A stretch of 64,000 bases of DNA from Crossaster papposus. Lineage: Eukaryota; Echinodermata; Asteroidea; Velatida; Solasteridae. The DNA lies in the NCBI GenBank assembly GCA_037893245.1, contig JBAIAA010000532.1:951535-1015534 (forward strand), in the 5' to 3' direction. Under the pieces are notes generated by a model. That model made no database searches. It worked only from the letters and a program-made list of their open reading frames with translations, and had not been told where the DNA came from. Shown piece after piece: positions 1-10,500 of the stretch; the first letter of the stretch is position 1, and each line of letters begins with the position of its first letter. A program made the translations under genes and the position numbers.

Positions 1-87
1 TTGAACGTCGTTAGCCATGTTTTGGGCCATACTTACCTCTTAAAAAGCGGTGAAAGAGTCTCCCCCGCTCTCCATCCCCCTCCCGGC

Positions 88-474
88 CCCGGCCGCGAAT
101 TTTTTTTTTCCAAACAGGTTTGCACAATTTCATGAATTATTCAGTAGTTGCGTTGATCGCTAGGTCTCCTTTTCCCCTTAAATTAAAAATACTCTAAAGA
201 TATCAATTTGACTAGGAAAAACGAGGTGACCTACTACAGCAGGATTCGAACCCGGGATCTTTGATCCATAGCCAATCCCACTATCCACTACACTACGTAT
301 AGCAGCTCGACAACAGCTGTTCTTTAAAGTGATTTATTGTAACTAGTTAACTAATAACAACAATGCTGTGACGTCATGTTTTATTCCGATGAATAAACAT
401 AACTTCTCATCCAAACTACTGAATAATTCATGAAATTGTGCAAACCTGTTTGGGAAAAAAAAATTCGCCGCCGG
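88..474. repeat. Foldback element with internal tRNA-like promoter, copy 1
   Basis: The two ends are long inverted repeats: a T-run followed by caaacaggtttgcacaattt at the left, and its complement ending in an A-run at the right. Between them, on the minus strand, lies a tRNA-like stretch with an A-box-like TAGTGTAGTGGATAG and a B box GGTTCGAATCC (plus 246-310). A second copy lies at 13943-14384. It looks like a MITE or foldback that carries a pol III promoter. No protein is encoded. Confidence 0.7.
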
Positions 475-520
475 GATACATGTTTCGATACATTGATTTC
501 GCTAGTCAATATATCGGAAA

Positions 521-625
521 CTAGTCTTTGGGCAAGACGTCAAATACGCGATAACGTCCTCTCGCGGCGGCGGGTTATCGCGTATTTCTATATCTAGAGT
601 AACAACGTCTTGCCCAAAGACTAAT
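521..625. repeat. Short inverted repeat (hairpin) of about 105 bp
   Basis: The arms begin tagtctttgggcaagacgt and end with its complement, and the inner parts aaatacgcgataac and gttatcgcgtattt also pair. The centre is GC-rich (ctctcgcggcggcg). It is probably a small foldback transposon. No clear target duplication is visible. Confidence 0.65.
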
Positions 626-699
626 TGGAAATAAGCCAACTGCACACGCGTGCATTTCTAGAGATGTGTTGCGTCGCGTCGGATCTGCGTGGACAACCT

Positions 700-835
700 T
701 TATTCCCTCTTGCTCAAACAAAATGTCGAGTCACAAGTCACGGAGGTCGAGTCTGAGTCCGCGAAACTTGTCATCGTGACTCGAGTCCAAGTCACGAAAA
801 ATGAGACTCGAGTCATACAACTCTGCTTGTCAGGT
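700..835. repeat. Degenerate GACTCGAGTC-rich element
   Basis: Several imperfect copies of gactcgagtc and caagtcac occur here, ending gactcgagtcatacaactct. The same end structure recurs at 36225-36575, and the right edge of the 19-bp minisatellite (21738-23515) matches it. I read it as a non-autonomous transposon with subterminal repeats. Confidence 0.45.
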
Positions 836-841
836 AACCAA

Positions 842-842
<1 letters not shown>

Positions 843-874
<32 letters not shown>

Positions 875-877
875 AAC
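843..877. repeat. Poly-C and (CA)n simple repeat
   Basis: A run of about 17 C residues is followed directly by an alternating CA tract. Similar homopolymer C or G runs occur near 1975, 2022, 53465 and 63823. Confidence 0.9.
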
Positions 878-960
878 CCACTAGGCTCCACGTGAAAGCT
901 ATATGAAACATAAATGAATAAAGAAAAAGAAAAGGTTTGACTGACTTATAAGTGAAGGTA

Positions 961-2130
961 CGAAACAGATTCAATTCAATTCAATAGAACATTTATTTCC
1001 ATTCCTTCAACAATAGTGGATACGGAACAAAAATATATAAACACTTCTGTAATGCTAAGTGAATGACAACAAATATTAAAGAAATAAAAAAATAAAAAAT
1101 AAGATTGTATTAAAATAAATACAAAAAAAAAAAAGATGTCCAGCACAACTTATTTGTTTATCTGTTTGTTCGAATTTCTTTGTCGTACTTATTTAGCCTA
1201 AATACTCACTTTAGCGAAATTGATTGCCTCTTTACGAAATTAAACAAAATTAATCAGGAACAAATCTTCAGTCGAACAGCTTTGCTAAATTGAATGATTA
1301 TTGCGCGTCACAAGAAAGAACGACGATAATAATGCAAAATTGAACACATTTCTAAAGGAATTTGAATGCCTCAAAACTAAATTAAATGGCCTAATTCTGG
1401 ATTTGAAACGGGGTAACAACTGGAGGCAAAATTACTTGATTTTGAACACACGAAAATTAAATTGGCTGCTCATTTGCCGCAATTGACCAGGAAAATCTTT
1501 AATTGTATCATTTTATACACAACCTGAATTGGTGAATATTCTATTTTTGTATTAAAACTTGATTGAATTACGGTCTATTTTCGAAGACACTGTTTCCAAA
1601 TATTTTCTGAGAATGTATAAAAAGTGGTTTATGAACACAAACAAAAAATGATTTTTTTGGGGGGGATTTCGTTTGTTTGCATGTCACGTTTTGTTTTTGA
1701 CAAAAACATAATTTCATATGAATCCGAAACGAACTTAGTTCTAGGGTACATAATTTTTGGACATGGTTTTCAAGTTAATTTGTCTTAAAATTACGCGTGT
1801 AAAATCTTGACATGTACTATAGCGACAAAGTTTCGATTCCGTATGCTTTTCGGAGCATCATGTTCTCAATATTGTACGTCGTATGGGTTTGAACCATACA
1901 TGACTTGAACATTAATGCGTCGTAAACAGCGCCCCCTCACGTTATGTGATATGAAGCCATGCAGCCGTGCTGCCCCCCCCCCCCTCTTTCTTTTAATCCT
2001 TTTCTAATTTCCAAGGTGGAGAGGGGGGGGGGGGGGGGGTGTATTTGGTCATCACGCATCTCCGCCAACCCCACAGACACAGATGTACGCAACTGCTTCT
2101 ATTTAAAAAACACTTTTGTTATGAGTAAAA
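961..2130. other. Non-coding flank downstream of the NLR gene
   Basis: This is AT-rich sequence. It opens with ttcaattcaattcaat and an A-rich stretch to about 1135 that could be the end of a retrotransposed element. I see no convincing exon or RNA gene, only scattered short open frames. Confidence 0.5.
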
Positions 2131-2206
2131 TGTGAACCCTAATCGATGTGAACCCTAATCGATGTGAACCCTAATCGATGTGAACCCTAATCGATGTGAA
2201 CCCTAG
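2131..2206. repeat. 16-bp tandem repeat at the 3' end of the NLR gene
   Basis: The unit tgtgaaccctaatcga is repeated about 4.6 times. The minus-strand frame of the NACHT-LRR exon runs into it and stops at a TAG inside the repeat, so the last few residues of the predicted protein come from repeat sequence. Confidence 0.85.
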
Positions 2207-4582
2207 ACGGGAAGCAGGACTGCACATCTAATCCATCCAATAGCTCGTTGCCACCAAGGCCCAACTCGTTCAGTCTGGGCATGTCACTTGCAGCCGAGGC
2301 AATGTGCTCAATGTCTGTCGGTGTCAAATCGCACCAGCGCAGGTCCAATCTATTTAAGTGCATCATTTTCGGCAATTCCTTGGCCCACAACTCAGCCGAT
2401 CCGCCCAATCTCAGGCCGTAATCAAGGCCCAACTCGGTCAGTCTGGGCATGTCACTTGCAGCCGAGGCAATGTGCTCAATGTCTGTCGGTGTCAATCCGC
2501 ACCAGCGCAGGTCCAACCTTTTTAAGTGCATCATTTTAGGCAATTCCTTGGTCCACAACTCGGCCGATTCGCCCAATCTCTTGTTGTCATTACTAAGGAC
2601 CAAGTCAGTCAGTCTGGGCATGTCACGTGCAGCTGAAGCAATGTGTTCAATGTATGTCCCCGTTAGTGTGCAACTATATATTTCAAGTCTTATCAGACCT
2701 GTCAAGTGTCGGATATGAGGGGTCCATTCTACAGCTCGGCCCAATGTATGGCATTCTAATAATTCAAGACTGGTCAGGTGTTGGTTGCATTTCATTGACG
2801 ACATGATTTTCTCAAAATCACCCTCCACTAAAGTACAAAAGTGAAGGCTCAGTTCACAGAGGTTTTCCATGTAACCCAGGGCGAAGGCTAAATCGCTGAC
2901 CGAAGACACGAATTCCACCTTAATAGTTTTAACACGTGCCAGTTGCGCCGTGCGGTTGTCGGACCCACAGATGACTTTTAGAAGGTATGTGAGACTGCGG
3001 AAATTATTATTGTTACGCACATGGATATCGGATGTGATATGCGAGTCGCTGGTGAGAGACTGTGGGACTTTGGTTGCCTGGCTTTCCAAAAAGCAGTTGC
3101 GACTAATCGCTTGTATAACACCTGACTGGTACTGTGGCTTAAGATCATCCTTATTGAACTTACGATGAAGGAAGTTTACGATGTCAGCCATACATTTCTC
3201 ATTGTCACCACAACAAAAACGCAACAGGAAATCGTTTGAAACGACATCACCAATCGTTAAGCACAATTTACTTAAAATGCTCTGAAATTCACCATCTTCT
3301 AAACTTTGCAAGTATTTCGCTGCACAATATTCCTGCATTGTCTTGTGCATGAATTGTATGTTATTGTTGGATTTGAGGTTTTTGATAACTCTCTGCTTGG
3401 TTAGGATGCCTGCTTTCAGTGCTAGGTTCAGTGCATTCGGTTCAAACTCATCTTCTTGAAATGAGAAATTGTCATTGTCACGCATGAGTCCAAGCAGCGC
3501 AGTTTGTCCTATGGCATTCAATGTTTCTGATACGTTGGGCACGTTGGGCTCGTCTGGCTCTCTTTTGTTTGCATCTGAGGGTCTTTCACTGTTCTTGTCT
3601 TTTCTTGTAAACATGTAATTTACTGCTTCAGTGAAGAGGCGTGAAAATGTTTCTGGAAGTTGATTATTTTCCCTCCACAATGCGCACATTAATACCAACA
3701 TCATTGGATTCTTAGCCAAATCACTCAGCGTGCTGGACTTTCTAATGGTCTGGATTAGTGCATTGCCACCATCAGGATCCTTGCCATAGAATTTCTGAAC
3801 GTATTCACTGACATCCTCGTCGGTAAACCCCAGAACCTCTACGTGTGTGCAAGGATTTTGGACAAGTGATTTTGACATCAGTGCCTCAAGATGAGAGGGG
3901 CGGGTTGAGACACATATGAAACATTCGCGGTATTTTTTTCTATTGAGCGCTTTGAAGATAGAACCAAATGAGGCTGCGTCGAGTGGTTTGTTCCTCATTT
4001 CGTCGAAACCATCCAAAAGAATCAAGACCTCATTTGGGTTGGCCAAGATGAATTGATCAAGTTCATCATATGCTATTCGCGAATCTTCGTCTAGAAGCTG
4101 ATCAAAAGAGGAATCAACGAGATCAGATTCCTGCAACAGGGCACACATCTTTAAAAGAAAGACGAGCTTGAATCCGTTCAGAATTTCGCTTACTTCATCG
4201 GCCCAATCGTATACAATCTTGTCAAAAATGGTTGACTTACCGACCCCTCCCATACCCCAGAAAACGAGGCGTTTGATAAGTTCCCCAGTTCTTGATCTTA
4301 ATCTGAATATTTTGTCATACTCTGTTGAGTTTACAGTTTCTCCTTTCTGGCCAGTGTCAACTGCTACCCCTTCCCGTGTTTCTAACTGTACTTTAGTGTA
4401 TATGCCAGCTATGTGCTTCTGGTCATTATCAACTTTAGGCAACAACTGCACATAACTGCCTGTTGTTTTATAAACTGTCTTCAAAATCTCCCTGGTCTTG
4501 TTACCGGCTTCTTGGTAGCTAGGAGCCGCCAACCTTGGTTCTTGGTCTGGTCTCTGAAGCTGAGGTATTAGTGCAGGAATAC
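2187..4582 (-). CDS. NLR exon 9: NACHT domain and leucine-rich repeats
   Basis: One 2396-bp exon encodes 797 residues. The acceptor is caaaatag at 4583-4590, and the incoming phase-1 G completes a Gly codon. Walker A and Walker B are intact, followed by a sensor-like STRP and the GFTDEDVSEYV stretch typical of the NLR helical region. The C-terminal repeats include near-identical units of 168 and 171 bp (starting near 2271, 2439 and 2610), a recent LRR duplication. The frame has no internal ATG start: the open frame extends through a TTG codon up to the acceptor, which shows that it is an internal exon. Confidence 0.9.
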
Positions 4583-7500
4583 CTATTTTGAACCAAACAA
4601 GATAAAGTTTTGCTTCAATAATGCATTTTATTGAAATGGATGTGACTAGTCTAGAAAAAAATTGTATGTATTACAATAAATGACTTTAGGATTTCTAGTG
4701 CTATTGTAAGGCTCTGCACACAAATGTTTGGTAAATAATATATAAATGTTTTGGCAAACTTGTCAAGTGTTTACTTAAGGTACATTCCCATTTTTTAAAC
4801 CAACAAAAATAAATTCAGACAAAAAGCTGGTAACAGCAAAAATGACTCGTAAAATAAACTGGCTTTTACACCACGCACATTTATCATGATTATTAATTAT
4901 TTTCCCCACAATAGTGCCTTTATTCATGTCATTCGTGCATAAATCCAAAAATAGTGTACGACTTAGCCTTTTTCAGAAGTGGTACACATAGAGGGCCATA
5001 TTTGGCATAGATTCATAAAGGAACAAATTCTAAGACGTCACCACTATAAATACCGCCCTCATAGTGTGTCCAGAATATCGAACTGGCTTATATTTGCACC
5101 AACGAAAATTGTTGACTTTTAATTAGCTCGCAAACTGACATAAGTTTTTGTTGTGTCCATGTTTATGTGGTTTACCACCCACTCCCCCAAAATACATTTG
5201 AATTTGTATAAAGCTACTTTCATTTTGACAAACAAGATTATTTTACCTGGTCCCTCTGTCGGGTAGTTGTAATTAGTGATATTAACATTTGAACCAAGAA
5301 AGGTAGTGTTGTGGCTACCACTGACTGAGCTGATGTATCCAGTTCGTTGTGGGGAATCTAAAATCAGAAGCAAGAATTAAAATATCCTAAAAAAAAATAG
5401 CTAATCACATCCACCAAATTTCAATTTTTGTAGAAACAAAGTAAAGGCTGAGTAAACAAAACAAAAGTTAATTTTCTCAGAAATTGAATAAGTGTGCCCG
5501 AAATATCCTGCTAATCTGAATAGATCATTCACATTTCGTTAATGTGGAGCTGAACATCGCGATTGTATAAACACCTGTTTATTGTTTCCTCCAATCATAT
5601 TTACCTTTTTTTTTTACTCAGCCTATTACCATTCCAAATCCCGTTCTAATAGCTGAGAGAAAGTTAACGTGTGGATTGGTCTGATGGGAAACAACACCAT
5701 CCTTGGAGTTGGACCATTGTTTTTCAATAGAAACGTAAATGCTTTGTACATTTTTTTTTTTACTCGGCCTATACTTTGTTCCTACAAAACGGACATTTGG
5801 GGGATGTGAGTAGCAAGGCGGGGGTACCTTGAGAGATTGGTGAATTACAGTACCTTGCTGCCACCTTGGATGCTTACACCCAGTCTTATAATACTCCAGA
5901 GACACCCCCTCCCATGTACAAGTGCCAAACCTTTCTCTTTAGAGGTGAAACAAACTAAAAAAATTAGCTTCTTTTTGAACTTGGCATCCAGACTATTACA
6001 TTTGATATACAATTTTTTTATTGTTAACAAACATGATTGTATTTACCTGGTCCCTTCATTAGTAAGTGAACTGCACTTGGACCAGCAATCATAGTGTTGT
6101 GGCTACCACTGACTGTGTCAATGTTCTGGATGGTTCCAGTTTGTTGTGTCAATTCTAAAATCAGAAGCAAGAATTAAAATATCCTTAAATAAAATAGCTA
6201 ATCACATCGCCCAAATTTCTATTTTTGTAGGAACAAATAAAGTATAGGCCGAGTAAACAAAACAAAATTACATCAAAGTAAATGTCCTCAAAAAAAGAAT
6301 AAGTGTGCCCAAAATGTCCGGCTATTCTGAATAGATCATTCAAATTTCATTATCGTGGAGCTAAACATTGCGATTGTATTAGCACCTGTTTATTGTTTCC
6401 TTCAATCAATACCATTCCAAATCCCATTCTGATAGCCGAGAGAAAGTCAACGTGTGGATTGGTCTGATGGGAAACAACACCATCCTTGGACCATTGTTTT
6501 TACTCGGCCTATATTTTGTTCCTACAAAACAGAAATTTGGGGGATGTGAGTAGCAAGGCGGGATACCTTGAGAGATTGGTAAATTACAGTACCTTGCTGC
6601 CACCTTGGATGCTTACACCCGGACCGGTCTTATAATACTCAAGAAACACCCCTCTTGTACAAGTGCCAAACCTTTCCCCCTTCTCGGGTGAAACAAACTA
6701 AAAAAATAAGCTTCTTTTCGAACTTTGCTTCCAGACTATTACATTTGATATACAATTTCTGTAATGTTTAACAAATATGATTGTATTTACCTGGTCCCTC
6801 CATTGGGAAGTGAACTGCACTTGGACCAACAATGGTAGGGTTGTGGCTACCACTGACTGTGCCAGTGTTTCCGATGGTTGCAGTTTGTTGGGGGGAATCT
6901 AAAATCAGAAGCAAGTATTAAAATATCCCTAAACAAAGTAGCTGACAAAATGATGCATGTACTCGATTTAATAACTAATTATCGTCTGTACTTTTATCGT
7001 TCAAATAAAAAAAAATGGGTAAATGGAAAAAAGGCTACCAATCAACCAAATCTTCCGGTGAGGTGGGGAGGGGTCTCGGCTTTTATTTTGTTTGATAGAA
7101 TTTGAAAAATACCCACGACAGCGCGGGCTGGCTAGCCAGCTGACCTGCACTGCTAGAGAAAAAAAAGGAAATCCCCAGAGTTTTTCAAGAGGCCGCCCTT
7201 GTGCAATTCTCAAAAAAGTACAGACTAGAAAACAGAAGGAAAAAAAATTGCGACTATGTCCCGCATATTTCCAACTGGCTTTCAGTGTACCAAAGAAAAT
7301 AGATAGTTACACAAAAAGTTCACAAATGTGTGACATCATCGTTTTAATCAGTTTGAATTCATTGTAGTCTGTTTAAATTAACTTCAATTAATTTTCAATG
7401 GTTTTGAATTGTTTTGATGGTAAAAAGTTTTTATTTTTGAAGAAAATAAACTCTTTTAAACTGCAACTGCGAATGTTCTCAGTTACAAAAAAGTTACCGG

Positions 7501-10500
7501 TGACTTCATAAAATGTTATAGCACCCTCTAGTGGCAGGTTGAAAAATGTTTAAAATGAATAATCAGTTGATTCGCTTGGACTTGTTGAGCGAATAGTGTC
7601 TATGAATGGGAATAATAATGTGGTTGGTTAGTTTTAAACAAGTATGTTTAAAACCGGCTCATGGGCTTGGACGTGAAGACTCGGGCATTTACACAGCCAG
7701 GCACATGAGCCTGTTTAAAGACATAATTGTTTTAAAACCAGCTCATGGGCTTGGAAGTGAAGGCTTGGAAGTGAAGGCTCGGGCATCAACACCCCCCAAT
7801 CCCATTTTGATTCCCTTATTACATTGCATTAGCAGCAACAAAAAAAGAAAAGCCCTGCTGTGAATCAAAATATTGGGTCCTCTAATTGTGTTGATTTGTA
7901 AATTCAAGGTCAATCCAGTCAAGCATCGTGAGCAGAACCTTTTTTCATTTTCAAACTAATTGACAAAAGACTAAAGGCAAGTCTAATACAGCTGTTCTAA
8001 AACAGTGGAGGTCACAAGACAAAGTCAAAATTAAAAAAATTACCAATTCTATAGCAATTTGGAAAATTCAACTAAGTATGCAACTGACACTTTTGCCAAT
8101 GTTTCTGGGTCGTTTAAATGACTAGAAACTGTATACAAGAGCACATTCAAACTGCTTACTTACTTGGTATGGGTTGTTCAACATTTTCTTGGTTTGTAGG
8201 CGGGCGGGCCTGTTGTTGTTGCGGTCTTGGTAAAACAGATCCTAAATCAAAGTTAAAATATGTACATTTGGTTTTATATGGAATTAATGACTTGTGAATT
8301 GACAAAATAGGGTCCCAAAATAAGGACGATTTATATAGATAACAGAGCCACTATCAGCAAGACAAGATAAGAAAGGTTTCTGCATAGGAAATATAGCAAT
8401 GTCATAGAGAATGTGATAATACCAAAATACTTTTCAGTGTAATGTATGTATTTCTTTCGAACAATAACAAATACTTACCTCTGCAGCAATATTGAATGTG
8501 CCGCATCACAACCAAGGTACCTGTTCACCAAAGAAAAAAAATACAGGTAATTTGTTTTCGTTAACAAATTGTCGGTTCTTCAGTGGTTTTTGGAACAAGT
8601 GATTCTTAGATCGCGAGTGTCACCTTTTCCCGCGGTCGATTCCTATACACTGTATGCTTTAGGTTCTTAAGAAGTTTGCACCGGATGCCGTCAATACACA
8701 ATTGACCTCTAGATGACCTTCGACCCCCAACCCGAACGATTTTTGATGAACCCCCAACCAAGGATCCCTCCATCTAAGTTACATGAAAATCCATCAAATT
8801 ATGTGCAACTAAGAAACATTTGAAGCATGACCCTACATGACCTTTAACCTCAAGTAATCCGATGAAGATCTGCGTCTTCCAACTCCAGGGTCACTGCATC
8901 TAAGTTTCATTCAAATCCATAAAATCATGTAGAAGTTATACAATTTTGTCAAGAACTTAAGCTGAAACTTTAGCATACTGCATATGGGCATACAATTTAG
9001 AACTCGCAATAAGTGTCTCCCAAAACTTTGTTGAGGCGACACAACAAAATAACTTGCAGTTTGGCATCAACTGGGGAAAAAGTCTCCTACATGTACAATA
9101 TATGATCGAGTGTTCTCTTGTAATTTATCGACTGCGGTATATTTCCTGGAGGGTGGTAAACAGATGATTATAAGCCTCAATTAGGGAAACTTGTCAATGG
9201 GAAATCAAGCTATTTTTCATATGACTTTACTCGCTGCTCAATCCAACACAGTCCAACTCACCATGTCATATACCTGAACATAATATATTGACTTGCCTGC
9301 TAAATCCAACAGAGTCCAACTGTGACTCATTCATATGACTTTACTCACTGCTCAATCCAACACAGTCCAACTCACCATGTCATATACCTGAACATAATAT
9401 AATGACTTGCCTGCTAAATCCAACAGAGTCCAACTGTGACTCATTCATATGACTTTACTCACTGCTCAATCCAACACAGTCCAACTCACCATGTCATATA
9501 CCTGAACATAATATATTGACTTGCCTGCTAAATCCAACAGAGTCCAACTGTGACTCATTCATATGACTTTACTCACTGCTCAATCCAACACAGTCCAACT
9601 CACCATGTCATATACCTGAACATAATATATTGACTTGCCTGCTAAATCCAACAGGGTCCAACTGTGACTCATTCCTGACTTTACTCACTGCTAAATCCAA
9701 CACAGTCCAACTCACCATGTCATGGTGACCTGAACATAATATATTGACTTGCCTGCTAAATCCAACAGGGTCCAACTGTGACTCTTTTTTTTTCTGTTGG
9801 ATCCAACAGAGTCCAACTTGGCATTTTTTACTAGTAACCCAACAGAATGTTACTCTGAATACGTTCTGAAATATATCAAATGACTTGCCTGCTAAATTGA
9901 ACAGGTTCCATTGGAAATGTCAACTGGTTGGATCCTGTTGGACTCAGCAGGGTTTAGTGTTAAAGTCTTCACTTACAACAAGCCAGCACGAAAAGGGTAA
10001 CGATGCGACTAAAATGCCACTCCTTAGATCCGTGCAACACGTTAGCCATTGTGTGACATGAGGCAATCAGGTTTCTTCCAACGTCCATCAATGCCGTGTT
10101 GTTATTCATGACAACTGCAGAGAATTATGAATAATGATTATATACAACATTTGCAAACATCAAAAACAAAACTACTCAATTATTATGAAATACCTTATAT
10201 TACTGGGCTGTTGGTGAGTGACAGTCTAAGAATACGGCACATAATGGTGTGCCATCATTTTCAAGAAAAGTGGTCAGCCGACCAGCGTTGGAAAAAAATG
10301 GCTTCTCTCAAATACTACCCTCAAGTTTATCATTATACTTATTTCACATTTAGTTTGTAATCAATGTGAACGAGTACAAACCAGTTATAGACTGGTTCCC
10401 AAGCGCTACAATTTCCAAGATGTTTATAAATTTCTCCATTTTATTTTACTTGGGGTCTGGGAACCAGACTACAAGAACAAGATTGTTTTCTAGGTTTTTC

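Larger units (their letters stand above)
5247..6960 (-). repeat. Tandem segmental duplication carrying the motif exons
   Basis: Exons at 5247, 6047 and 6791 begin at intervals of 800 and 744 bp. The intron sequence between them is also duplicated, for example the accattccaaatccc block near 5630 and again near 6411. The whole exon-plus-intron unit was copied at least twice. Confidence 0.8.

Noticed and set aside
4530-4532. Treating the NACHT-LRR frame as a complete gene starting here
   Set aside because: The codon is TTG, the frame stays open upstream to a good 3' splice site at 4583, and the phase matches the upstream exons.
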